19,251 bases of DNA from Bacilli bacterium (GCA_024413875.1 JAKSVY010000031.1:1-19251), one strand, 5' to 3'. Counted from the first letter of the stretch, positions 1-7,060 are shown. The notes: generated from the letters alone by a model not told the origin. A program made the numbers and translations.

Positions 1-803
1 ATGTTAGAGAGATTTAATTTCATTCCCTTATCATTTAATTTTTGAATAAATTTTGCGATTAATGGGGTTTCTAATGAGTATTCTTCTTCATCTGATAAGA
101 ATAATTCATTAGGTGGACATTGCTTTGCAATTTGTCCATTTTTCATAACCACTACTTCGCTTGCATATTCAAATACGATATTCATATCATGGGTTACTAA
201 AATAATGGTTTTACCCGATTCATTTAAACTCTTAAATAATTCAAGTAATTCTTTTGAACTCTTTGGGTCAAGACCCGCTGTTGGCTCATCAAGAATTAGA
301 ACATCAGGAGATGATGCTAAAAGACCCGCAATAGCGACTCTACGTTTTTCTCCACCAGATAATTCGAATGGAGATTTTTCATAATATTCTTCTGGGATAT
401 TTACAATTGATAAACATTCTTTGGCAAGTTTAATTGCCTCATCTTTTTTAAGACCGAAATTAGAAGGTCCAAATGCAACATCCTTTAATACAGTTTCTTC
501 AAATAATTGATATTCTGGGAATTGGAAAACAATACCCACTTTTTTACGCAATTCGGTTAACTTCTTGGTGCTTTTATTTCTTTTTGAGCTTAGTAAATAT
601 TCACCAACTTGGATTTCTCCTTCATCCGGAATAAGAAGTCCATTTAAATGTTGAGCCAATGTTGACTTACCACATCCAGTTCTTCCAACAAGACAAGTAA
701 ATGAACCATCTTTTATGGTTAAAGAAACATCATCAAGAGCTTTGCATTCTCCTAATGTGCCTTTTGAATATACATGAGTTAAGTGCCTAACTTCTATTGA
801 CAT
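1..803 (-). CDS. ecfA2: Energy-coupling factor transporter ATPase EcfA2 (3' end beyond window)
   Basis: This is one of the two ATPases that power ECF vitamin transporters at the inner face of the membrane. The frame is open from an ATG at 803 to the window edge, giving 267 residues, so most of the usual 280-290 residue protein is present. It shows Walker A GRTGCGKST (about residues 40-48), the ABC signature LSGGEKR, Walker B VLILDEPTAG and an H-loop VTHD. A GGAGG ribosome site lies 4 bases before the ATG, inside the end of ecfA1, and the two genes overlap by 10 bp, which suggests translational coupling. The order ecfA1-ecfA2 is the usual one, and ecfT would be expected next, left of position 1, but is not visible. 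The C-terminal region rich in Asp and Glu (around positions 75-125) is typical of EcfA. I am confident of the family; the A2 assignment rests on gene order. Confidence 0.93.
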   Translation of the reverse strand, partial: MSIEVRHLTHVYSKGTLGECKALDDVSLTIKDGSFTCLVGRTGCGKSTLAQHLNGLLIPDEGEIQVGEYLLSSKRNKSTKKLTELRKKVGIVFQFPEYQLFEETVLKDVAFGPSNFGLKKDEAIKLAKECLSIVNIPEEYYEKSPFELSGGEKRRVAIAGLLASSPDVLILDEPTAGLDPKSSKELLELFKSLNESGKTIILVTHDMNIVFEYASEVVVMKNGQIAKQCPPNELFLSDEEEYSLETPLIAKFIQKLNDKGMKLNLSN

Positions 804-1609
804 AAAGCCTCCACTAACTCATCAAGAGTATTTGCATTAACATCAATTCCATTAACCTTTAATGCTTTATTCACTTTGTAAACAAATGGAATATCAAGTC
901 CAAGAGAAATCAATTCTTCTTCATGTTTAATAATTTCACTTGGAGTGTCTTTATAGATAATTTCACCTTTATTTAACACGATGATTTCATCACTATTGAA
1001 AGCTTCTTCGACATCATGAGTGATTGAAATGATTGTTAACAAAGGATTTTCTTCTCTCATTAATTTGATGACATTATTAATCTCTGCCTTACCTTTAGGA
1101 TCAAGCATCGCGGTAGCTTCATCAAAAATAACTACATCAGGATGCATCGCTAAGACACCCGCGATAGCGACTCTTTGTTTTTGGCCACCTGATAATGTTT
1201 GAGGTTCTTTATTTAAAAATTCTGACATTCCAACCTTGCTAGAAAATTCATTGATAATGTCATTCATATCTTCGTGTGGGACACATCTATTTTCTAGTCC
1301 AAAGGCAATGTCATCTCTAACTGTGACACCGATAAATTGGTTATCAGGATTTTGGAAAACAATTCCTACTCTTTTACGAATGTTATAAACATTTTTATCA
1401 GTAAGGACTTCACCAAATTCAACGATAGAACCAGCTTCTTTTGGTGATAATAAACCAATCAATAGTTTAGCAATTGTTGATTTACCTGAACCATTATGAC
1501 CAATAATTGAAATATATTTACCATCTTCAATATCAAAAGAAATGTGCTTAAGCACATCTTTTTTTGAGTCATATGAAAAAGATAAATCTTTTACTTCAAT
1601 TAATTTCAT
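794..1609 (-). CDS. ecfA1: Energy-coupling factor transporter ATPase EcfA1
   Basis: This 271-residue protein is the partner ATPase of the ECF module. It shows Walker A GHNGSGKST (residues 37-45), the Q-loop in VGIVFQNPDNQFIG (Q86), signature LSGGQ (139-143), Walker B VVIFDEA (159-165) and the H-loop His in SITHD (H198). The DEAT in place of DEPT after Walker B, and the FQNPDNQ stretch, are characteristic of EcfA1 (CbiO-like) subunits. Its ATG lies 5 bases after the dCMP deaminase stop with no clear Shine-Dalgarno sequence, so it is probably translated by coupling. It ends with TAG inside the start of ecfA2. With folT in the same gene run, the likely cargo is folate, although in group II ECF systems the same ATPases also serve other S components encoded elsewhere. 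Confidence 0.95.
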   Translation of the reverse strand: MKLIEVKDLSFSYDSKKDVLKHISFDIEDGKYISIIGHNGSGKSTIAKLLIGLLSPKEAGSIVEFGEVLTDKNVYNIRKRVGIVFQNPDNQFIGVTVRDDIAFGLENRCVPHEDMNDIINEFSSKVGMSEFLNKEPQTLSGGQKQRVAIAGVLAMHPDVVIFDEATAMLDPKGKAEINNVIKLMREENPLLTIISITHDVEEAFNSDEIIVLNKGEIIYKDTPSEIIKHEEELISLGLDIPFVYKVNKALKVNGIDVNANTLDELVEALCQ

Positions 1610-1614
1610 TTTAA

Positions 1615-2091
1615 TTATTTGATTGAGACATTAACTTTTCTTCCCTTATATGTACGGAAAGAAACACCCGCTAAATGGAGCATCTTCTTTGATGCTTGGA
1701 TGCCAACTGTATCAGCGTATTTATCATCAGCGTAAACAATTTCTTTGATTCCACTTTGAATGATTGCCTTTGCACATTCGTTGCAAGGGAATAATGTTAC
1801 GTAAACTGTACAACCCTTTAAAGCTGATCCGTTTCTTGTATTTAAGATTGCGTTAAATTCAGCATGGCAAACATAAAGATATTTTGAATCTAAACCTTCA
1901 CCTTTATTCCAGCTAACTTGTTCTTCATCAACACCACGAGGCATGCCGTTATAACCAATAGAAACAACCTTGTTATCATTATCAACAATAACTGCCCCTA
2001 CTTTAGTGCTTGGATCTTTACTTCTCTCAGCTGAAAGAAATGCTAATCCCATAAAGTATTCTTCCCATGTAATATTTGATGTTGGCTTCAT
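1615..2091 (-). CDS. Deoxycytidylate (dCMP) deaminase, DCTD type
   Basis: This 158-residue zinc enzyme should convert dCMP to dUMP, the substrate of thymidylate synthase. The zinc and catalytic motifs are HAE (residues 76-78) and PCNEC (102-106). From memory, stretches such as GYNGMP, YVCHAE, LFPCNECAK and AGVxFR match the eukaryotic/phage DCTD form more closely than Bacillus ComEB, so I leave the symbol blank. A strong ribosome site, AGGAGGT, lies 7 bases before the ATG, the best site in this gene run. The preceding lipoprotein stop is 10 bases upstream. Its place between folate genes and ecfA1A2 fits thymidylate supply, because dUMP methylation consumes a folate cofactor. The stop is TAA. 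Allosteric regulation by dCTP/dTTP is known in the family but cannot be judged here. Confidence 0.92.
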   Translation of the reverse strand: MKPTSNITWEEYFMGLAFLSAERSKDPSTKVGAVIVDNDNKVVSIGYNGMPRGVDEEQVSWNKGEGLDSKYLYVCHAEFNAILNTRNGSALKGCTVYVTLFPCNECAKAIIQSGIKEIVYADDKYADTVGIQASKKMLHLAGVSFRTYKGRKVNVSIK

Positions 2092-2101
2092 AGTCTACCT
2101 C

Positions 2102-2971
2102 CTAGATATAATATATCCCTTGAGGATAATTATAACTATAACCAAAATAATCAAAAGATAATTTTTCAAAATTGATGGTAAAAATTAAATAATGTGTCCT
2201 CACTTTTTCAAAATTTCCATGATAAAGATGAGAATAGACACACTCGACAAAATATAAGGTGCCATCATTAACAAAATAATTTGTATGGCCAAACTCACAT
2301 GTTCTATAAAGCGGTATACTAGCAGGAATGTTTTTTGCCAAAGTAACGAACTCAGAATTCTCTTTATTAAACAATATTGGCTGATTCAATCTAACATCTA
2401 TATAATTATTATAATAATTATAGAAAAAGATTTCATTAAATTTGGATTCATAATTATCAATTGCAACTGTATTTGTTGTAACATCGATTTCAAATTTGTA
2501 TTGTGGGTTCGAACACACATCATCATAAATCAAAAAAGAAATGAAACCAGCTTTTGATGGTAATTGAGATAATTTATCAGTTTTTTCAAATAGCAAATCG
2601 CCTATTTCGTATTCTCCATGAGCATATTTATTTATGCAAACAAAAGTCTTGGATTTGATATCTATTGATATTAAATCAATTGATGTATCTGCCTTTGCAA
2701 ATAAAATCAAATTTACATTACGATAACATTCAATTAATCGTATATCTTTATATTTCGATGGAGCTATTCTGTTTAAAAAGTCGAGAACATTAATGGTGAT
2801 TTTATCTTCTTTATATATTGCCGTTTTAGAAACAAAACAGACTCTTTCATCGGAAATTGGAAAATTCAAGCATGGATTATTTTTATCAAATATTTGGGAA
2901 CTTGAACACGAACTAACCAAAAAAAATACTAGCGAAAAGATAATTTTCTTCATCTTATATATTATTATCAC
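2102..2971 (-). CDS. Hypothetical lipoprotein within folate operon
   Basis: I do not recognise this protein (289 residues from the GTG). The N-terminus has a basic stretch, a hydrophobic core and a lipobox ending LVSSC (Cys22 from the GTG, Cys16 from the internal ATG), followed by serines, so it should be exported and lipid-anchored. The mature part is rich in Asn, Tyr, Phe, Ile and Asp with no repeat or motif that I can name. Two starts are possible: GTG at 2971, which overlaps the upstream stop as GTGA and would be coupled, or ATG at 2953 (MKKIIF). Neither has a ribosome site at normal distance; a GGAGGAGGG stretch lies more than 20 bases upstream. The gene is AT-rich, uses many ATA codons and contains a 22-bp all-AT palindrome (2401-2422), unlike its housekeeping neighbours. 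This suggests it joined the operon later. Confidence 0.8.
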   Translation of the reverse strand: MIIIYKMKKIIFSLVFFLVSSCSSSQIFDKNNPCLNFPISDERVCFVSKTAIYKEDKITINVLDFLNRIAPSKYKDIRLIECYRNVNLILFAKADTSIDLISIDIKSKTFVCINKYAHGEYEIGDLLFEKTDKLSQLPSKAGFISFLIYDDVCSNPQYKFEIDVTTNTVAIDNYESKFNEIFFYNYYNNYIDVRLNQPILFNKENSEFVTLAKNIPASIPLYRTCEFGHTNYFVNDGTLYFVECVYSHLYHGNFEKVRTHYLIFTINFEKLSFDYFGYSYNYPQGIYYI

Positions 2972-3156
2972 GCAAATGGCGGCGTGACAATAGGCCCTCC
3001 TCCAATGCCATTAGCCTGCCCACATTTATAACAGGTTAGTGAATTATATAAATATGTATGAGATTCTCTGGTTTTTAGTTTACCACATTCGCATAGGACA
3101 TCATGTTTGGTAATTGTACTTGGCCTATAAATATTATAAATATTGAATGAAGTCAT
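2968..3156 (-). CDS. Small zinc-ribbon protein (62 aa)
   Basis: This is a small protein of unknown function. Four cysteines in two pairs, CEC (22 and 24) followed by G and CYKC (42 and 45) followed by G, look like a one-finger zinc ribbon, which would bind one zinc ion. The C-terminus is Gly/Pro-rich (GGGPIVTPP), and no signal peptide or membrane helix is visible. The start at 3156 lies 3 bases after the phosphodiesterase stop, with only a weak GAGTGA ribosome site. The TGA stop overlaps the GTG start of the lipoprotein gene, so translation may be coupled on both sides. Tight packing in the same direction and the paired cysteines argue for a real gene rather than a chance frame. The CxC spacing in the first knuckle is unusual compared with the common CxxC. 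Confidence 0.62.
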   Translation of the reverse strand: MTSFNIYNIYRPSTITKHDVLCECGKLKTRESHTYLYNSLTCYKCGQANGIGGGPIVTPPFA

Positions 3157-3159
3157 AAA

Positions 3160-3897
3160 TCACTCAAGCCCGTTTGTGGTTATTTGATCGATACCCCAAG
3201 AAGCAAATTTTTCCGCCTCTTCTTTATCGTTAACAGTCCATGAATTAATCTTTAAACCTAATTTATGTACTTTCTTAATTAATTTTTCAGTTACCAACAC
3301 GTTTTCAATATCTAAACCAAAACGATATTTCTTCATAATAAGAAACATAATTTTTTTGACATACCATGGCTTGGATGCAACTAAAAATTCAATGTCAGCA
3401 TCTTTGTATGCTTTTCTTAAATATATGAGATTCTTTGGATGAAATGAGATAAATGTTGTATTTGAAAACAAGCCCATATCTTCCACTGCTTTGGCGATAT
3501 TAATAACGTTTTCTTCAGTCATCTCTGCTTTTAATTCAAGAACAACATGCTTGTTATATTTTTTACAAACTGAGAGATATTGTTCTAATGTTGGAGAGTA
3601 TTGTTTAACTTCTGTGACTTCACCTTCCATGCCAAGTAATGGAACTTTAACAATATCTTCAAAGTCACTTTCTTCAATTACCGCATCTACACCTGTACAT
3701 CTTTTGATGTTGTCATCATGATGAATAACATACTTGTTATCTTTTGTAACGTGAACATCTGTTTCAATCCCCCAATGGGTTGATTGACCAGCAAGTTCAA
3801 AAGCCGCTAAAGAATTTTCTTTTGCGATAGCGCTGATTCCACGATGTGCAATCATTTGGGCGTTGCCTTTATTGATTTTGATTGTTTCAGTTTGCAT
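3160..3897 (-). CDS. Glycerophosphodiester phosphodiesterase (GDPD family, cytosolic)
   Basis: This 245-residue enzyme should hydrolyse glycerophosphodiesters, from phospholipid turnover, to glycerol-3-phosphate and an alcohol. The family motifs are in order: HRG (18-20), EN (27-28), E45 and D47 in IETDVHV, the catalytic H60-D61 in YVIHHDDNIKR, an ELK at VVLELKAEM, and the C-terminal NSWTVN with TTNGLE at the end. The TIM-barrel length is normal for short bacterial GDPDs. There is no signal peptide, so it is probably cytosolic, like UgpQ rather than periplasmic GlpQ. The ribosome site TAGGAG lies about 9 bases before the ATG and overlaps the end of the 61-aa gene, 11 bases upstream. It ends in TGA, which shows that TGA is a stop here. 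No direct link to folate metabolism is evident, so it may be a passenger in the operon. Confidence 0.92.
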   Translation of the reverse strand: MQTETIKINKGNAQMIAHRGISAIAKENSLAAFELAGQSTHWGIETDVHVTKDNKYVIHHDDNIKRCTGVDAVIEESDFEDIVKVPLLGMEGEVTEVKQYSPTLEQYLSVCKKYNKHVVLELKAEMTEENVINIAKAVEDMGLFSNTTFISFHPKNLIYLRKAYKDADIEFLVASKPWYVKKIMFLIMKKYRFGLDIENVLVTEKLIKKVHKLGLKINSWTVNDKEEAEKFASWGIDQITTNGLE

Positions 3898-3908
3898 TTT
3901 GAAAACTC

Positions 3909-4094
3909 CTACAAGTTAACAATAACAATAATTAATGCGATGATAACAAGCGCTAAAACACCGCAGAAAATAAGTATTCCCCATGGAGCGCTAACTTTCT
4001 TTTCATTTTTTTGTTCTTCAGTTAATAGTGATTCGTCTACTTCTAATTCTTTTGTAGGACGTTCCTCAAGTTGTTCGTTTTTATTTTCTTCCAT
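3909..4094 (-). CDS. Small acidic single-pass membrane protein (61 aa)
   Basis: I do not recognise this gene. The first 34 residues are highly charged and Glu-rich (EENKNEQLEER and LLTEEQKNEKK). Residues 38-60 form one hydrophobic helix, so an acidic tail on one side of the membrane anchored by a C-terminal helix is likely. The start lies 2 bases after the folT stop and probably depends on coupling, since the upstream AAGAG is a weak ribosome site. The TAG stop lies next to the ribosome site of the phosphodiesterase gene. The arrangement of an acidic leader before hydrophobic helices also occurs in the two proteins at 17066-17911, although I see no convincing sequence similarity. Conservation of its place beside folT in relatives would be needed to propose a transporter role. 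Confidence 0.68.
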   Translation of the reverse strand: MEENKNEQLEERPTKELEVDESLLTEEQKNEKKVSAPWGILIFCGVLALVIIALIIVIVNL

Positions 4095-4096
4095 AA

Positions 4097-4861
4097 TTAT
4101 GCTCTTGGTTTAATGATCTTTTTTAATAAAAGATCTAAGAATGTCACAAAGAAAGTATATAACGGAATATTAATAAATAACACCAATACTTCCGAAATAA
4201 ACATATAGAGTAAGTCAACTTCAAACATATATGATTTAACAATTGAGTTGATAATAGTTTTAACAATGAACTCTGATACAAGCGCCATTAAAGCAATTGT
4301 GTATACATTAACATCTTCACCCTTCTTAACAAATGTTCTATTGATAAAGAAGATTGCCACTAATGATGCAGCGGTTAACACAAATAATGTAGCCAAGATA
4401 ACAATCTCGTGCCAAGTTTTAAACTCATAAACCTTACCACCATATAATGTGATGCTATCCTTAAAGATAAAGTAGATTAAAGCAGTTAAGAAAAGGGATC
4501 CAAAAATTGATGCTAAAACAATAAAGGAAATCTTTTTTGATTTAATTAAACTGAATAGCTTATAAACAAAGAAAGGTAACAAACCTGATAAAGCATAAAC
4601 TGCTGTTAATAATGGGTTAATAGCAAAGCCAGTATTGTTAAACATTACAATACCTAAAATGTCAGCTGCTCCACCAACAATCATTCCATAGAATGGGCCT
4701 AAAACAAGCGATGCTAATAAAACCACTGCTGGACCTAATGAGATTCTAACAAATGGGATAACAGGAATATTTTGAATTGAAAGAAGGCGAGTGAAAATAA
4801 TTGTTAATACAATCATTACCGCTGCCATTGTGATTTTTTGAATTTGATTTAATTTGATCAT
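4097..4861 (-). CDS. folT: Folate ECF transporter S component FolT
   Basis: FolT is the membrane subunit that binds folate and docks on the EcfA1A2T module. The diagnostic region is around residues 38-71: FVRISLGPAVVLLASLVLGP, then FYGMIVGGAADILG. The protein has several hydrophobic segments, roughly 11-27, 38-75, 82-104, 111-134, 152-173, 186-206 and 215-247. At 254 residues it is longer than the roughly 170-190 residue FolT proteins I know, with extra hydrophobic sequence in the second half. The ATG lies 2 bases after the folC stop and the next gene starts 2 bases after its own stop. Being sandwiched after folC and upstream of ecfA1A2 in the same run supports folate as cargo. I see no folate riboswitch before the operon. 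Confidence 0.9.
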   Translation of the reverse strand: MIKLNQIQKITMAAVMIVLTIIFTRLLSIQNIPVIPFVRISLGPAVVLLASLVLGPFYGMIVGGAADILGIVMFNNTGFAINPLLTAVYALSGLLPFFVYKLFSLIKSKKISFIVLASIFGSLFLTALIYFIFKDSITLYGGKVYEFKTWHEIVILATLFVLTAASLVAIFFINRTFVKKGEDVNVYTIALMALVSEFIVKTIINSIVKSYMFEVDLLYMFISEVLVLFINIPLYTFFVTFLDLLLKKIIKPRA

Positions 4862-4863
4862 AA

Positions 4864-6081
4864 TTAATTACCAAGCAAGTATTCTCTAACAAGCCCAGTA
4901 AAGGCGAGCGATCCAGTAACGAGAATAAGGTCATCTGGATATTGCTCAAGTTTGGTTTTAATTAATTCTTTAAAGTCTTCTTCGTATTGATAATCACCAA
5001 GGTAAAGGAAGAATTCCATTTCTCCTCTAGCACGTTTGTTATCAAATGTTGTTAATGTTACATCACTAGAAATAACACCTAATTGATTTAGCATTGGATC
5101 AAGGTTTTTATCTTTCATAGTGGCAAACACTACATGGATTGGTTTCTTAACATCAGCTTGAATTGATTTAACTAAGTTTTCAATAGCCTCTGGGTTATGC
5201 CCGCCATCAAGAAGAATGTGTTCGTTAATATATTCATAACGGCAAGGAAGGTTCTTTTGGAATAAACCTTTCTTGACTGTTTCGAAATCAACTGGTAGTT
5301 GTTCTTGAAGAATATTAGTTGCTTCAATTGCAATTGCAGCATTCTTAGTTTCATAAATTGCACGAGTATTTAGCGGAATATTTAAATATGGATGGTACGC
5401 AAATTCAACATGATCATTCACTACAGCTTCATGGCTAACAACCGAAACAACATGAATCTTTGAATCATTTTCTTTAGCGGCAAGTCTAATTGAATACATA
5501 GCTGTTTCATCAAGCTCGCCAACTAAGCAAGGAACACTTGGTTTAATAATACCTGCTTTAGAGGCAGCAATTTCTGAAACGCTTCTTCCTAAATACGCAG
5601 TATGTTCAAGTGATACAGAAGTAATAATACTTAAGATAGGTGTAATGATGTTTGTTGCGTCAATATATCCACCCATACCAACTTCAATGATTGCTAAATC
5701 GACATTTTGTCTTTTGAAGTATTCATAACAAATGATTGTTTGCATTTCAAAAGTGGTTAAATTGTATTTATCAAACAATGGGTATAGTTCATTAAATAAT
5801 GAAGTGAGTTCATCATCGGATATTTGAGTATCATTAATGGAAATCATTTCATTAACAGTAGATAGCCAAGGTGAATTATAAAAACCTACCTTTAATCCTT
5901 TAGCAGCGTAGATATCTTTAAGATACTTCGCTACACTACCTTTACCATTGGTGCCGGTAATGTGAATTGAAGGAACATTAAAAGTAAAATGAGTGTCTTC
6001 AACATATTTGTCATAATTACTGCGTGAGTAATCAACAATAAGTCTTTCTTGGAAAAGTTTGTTTATTTCATCTAAATTCAT
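4864..6081 (-). CDS. folC: Folylpolyglutamate synthase / dihydrofolate synthase-like FolC
   Basis: This ATP-dependent ligase adds glutamates to folates, which keeps them in the cell, and some FolC proteins also make dihydrofolate. From the ATG at 6081 it has 405 residues. The P-loop GTNGKGS is at residues 43-49, followed by EVGMGGYIDATN, SLEHTAYLG (Mg/ATP region) and DGGHNPEA at the start of the C-terminal ligase domain. An in-frame ATG at 6102 would add MERIFIN and overlap smpB by 20 bp but has no ribosome site. The ATG at 6081 begins one base after the smpB TAA and has AAAGGA 11 bases upstream, so I prefer it. Placed next to the folate importer gene, a polyglutamylation role is more likely than de novo synthesis. 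No other folate biosynthesis genes are in the window. Confidence 0.94.
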   Translation of the reverse strand: MNLDEINKLFQERLIVDYSRSNYDKYVEDTHFTFNVPSIHITGTNGKGSVAKYLKDIYAAKGLKVGFYNSPWLSTVNEMISINDTQISDDELTSLFNELYPLFDKYNLTTFEMQTIICYEYFKRQNVDLAIIEVGMGGYIDATNIITPILSIITSVSLEHTAYLGRSVSEIAASKAGIIKPSVPCLVGELDETAMYSIRLAAKENDSKIHVVSVVSHEAVVNDHVEFAYHPYLNIPLNTRAIYETKNAAIAIEATNILQEQLPVDFETVKKGLFQKNLPCRYEYINEHILLDGGHNPEAIENLVKSIQADVKKPIHVVFATMKDKNLDPMLNQLGVISSDVTLTTFDNKRARGEMEFFLYLGDYQYEEDFKELIKTKLEQYPDDLILVTGSLAFTGLVREYLLGN

Positions 6082-6082
6082 A

Positions 6083-6553
6083 TTAATAAATATCCTTTCC
6101 ATTATTTTTCTTTACTTGTGCCATCATCTTTTCATCATCACGTTTCTTAATTGTTTCACGTTTATCGTATAACTTCTTACCTTTGCCTAAAGCAATTTCT
6201 ACTTTTACTTTACCTTTGTATAAGTAAACCTTAGTTGGGATGATAACCATCTTTTGTTGTTGACATTTTTGATTGATTCTAAAAATCTCACGTTTATGTA
6301 ATAAAAGTTTTCTTGTTCTATTAGGTTCATGATTAAAAATATTTCCATTTTCATATGGAGAAATGGTCATATTTAAAATGAATGCTTCACCATTTTTAAT
6401 GACAACGTATGAATCATTAAGGTTAGCACTATTTTTTCTAATAGACTTAATCTCTGTTCCTTGCAATGCAATCCCGCATTCTAAAAAGTCTTCAAGGAAA
6501 TAGTTGAAGTGCGCCTTAGAGTTATTGACAAGAATTTTAACGTGTTTTTCCAT
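6083..6553 (-). CDS. smpB: SsrA-binding protein SmpB
   Basis: SmpB binds the tRNA-like domain of tmRNA and delivers it to stalled ribosomes (trans-translation). The protein is 156 residues, a normal length. Family landmarks are NSKAHFNYFLEDFLECGIAL, GTEIKSIRKNSANL, DSYVVIKNGEAFILNM, ISPYENGN and the basic tail with KLYDKRETIKKRD, which enters the decoding site in known structures. It is the first gene of the folate run. The ATG lacks a Shine-Dalgarno sequence, and the short leader instead contains an inverted repeat (6556-6573). The tmRNA gene (ssrA) is often nearby in Bacillota but I see none in this window. Confidence 0.96.
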   Translation of the reverse strand: MEKHVKILVNNSKAHFNYFLEDFLECGIALQGTEIKSIRKNSANLNDSYVVIKNGEAFILNMTISPYENGNIFNHEPNRTRKLLLHKREIFRINQKCQQQKMVIIPTKVYLYKGKVKVEIALGKGKKLYDKRETIKKRDDEKMMAQVKKNNGKDIY

Positions 6554-6555
6554 AA

Positions 6556-6573
6556 TTTCTAGAATACTAGAAA
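6556..6573. repeat. Perfect inverted repeat in smpB leader
   Basis: TTTCTAG-AATA-CTAGAAA is a perfect 7-bp inverted repeat with a 4-base spacer. It lies between the putative -10 box of smpB and its ATG, so it could be an operator at the transcription start or a small hairpin in the 5' leader. It carries no T-tract, so it is not a terminator. Confidence 0.55.
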
Positions 6574-6574
6574 G

Positions 6575-6580
6575 ATTATA
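6575..6580 (-). promoter_or_regulatory. Putative -10 box for smpB-folate operon
   Basis: On the minus strand this reads TATAAT, 21 bases before the smpB ATG, which predicts a leader of about 15 bases without a ribosome site. No good -35 sequence is visible at 16-18 bases. The intergenic region is shared with the divergent gene at 6637. Being the only clear promoter-like site before ten tightly packed genes, it is a candidate for the main operon promoter. Confidence 0.5.
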
Positions 6581-6636
6581 TACTTTTTCTTTTCACATTT
6601 CATTATGATAATATATTTAAAAGGAGGATTTGTTTT

Positions 6637-7044
6637 ATGAATAGACCTTTAAAAGTTGGTTCAAGAGTTATGGGACTCATTGGTTCTATCCTTGCACTTG
6701 TTGTTTCTGCAATTACTTATATCATTGTTGCTGAGGAAGGTAATGCTTTAATTGCCGTCTTAATTCTTATTGGTGGTATCATCGGTGGAATTGTTGGAAT
6801 CATTGGTACAGCTTATATAAAAATTGAAAAACTACTTACACCAATTATGCAACTCATTGCTTTTGCTTTAGTATTAGTTGGAGGTATCGCGATGATTATT
6901 TACACCGCTACACCTGATCCTATTACTGGGGCAGTCTCAAACAGTGTTCTTATTTCTCTTCCATTCTTATTCATTCCTGATTTATTAATTGGCACTGCTG
7001 GAGTATTCTCATTACTCGCTATGAAAGAACAAAAAGCAGAATAA
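6637..7044 (+). CDS. Four-helix membrane protein of unknown function
   Basis: I do not recognise this 135-residue protein. It has four predicted membrane helices at about 12-31, 38-59, 65-88 and 103-127, short loops, Gly/Ile-rich helices (GGIIGGIVGIIG) and a small charged tail ending KEQKAE. The N-terminus is basic (NRPLKVGSR). A strong ribosome site AAGGAGG at 6621-6627, nine bases before the ATG, supports the start. It is transcribed away from smpB and is followed by a bidirectional terminator, so it is monocistronic. The general layout resembles small DUF4064-type membrane proteins of Bacillota, but that is only a similarity of architecture. The promoter is probably in 6581-6615 (TATGAT at 6604-6609), with a weak -35. 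Confidence 0.85.
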   Translation: MNRPLKVGSRVMGLIGSILALVVSAITYIIVAEEGNALIAVLILIGGIIGGIVGIIGTAYIKIEKLLTPIMQLIAFALVLVGGIAMIIYTATPDPITGAVSNSVLISLPFLFIPDLLIGTAGVFSLLAMKEQKAE

Positions 7045-7060
7045 TTAATTAAGTAAAACT

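Noticed and set aside
2285..2987. Plus-strand open frames within the lipoprotein gene
   Set aside because: Both are antisense to a gene that is tightly packed with its neighbours, lack ribosome sites and have low-complexity Ile-rich translations.
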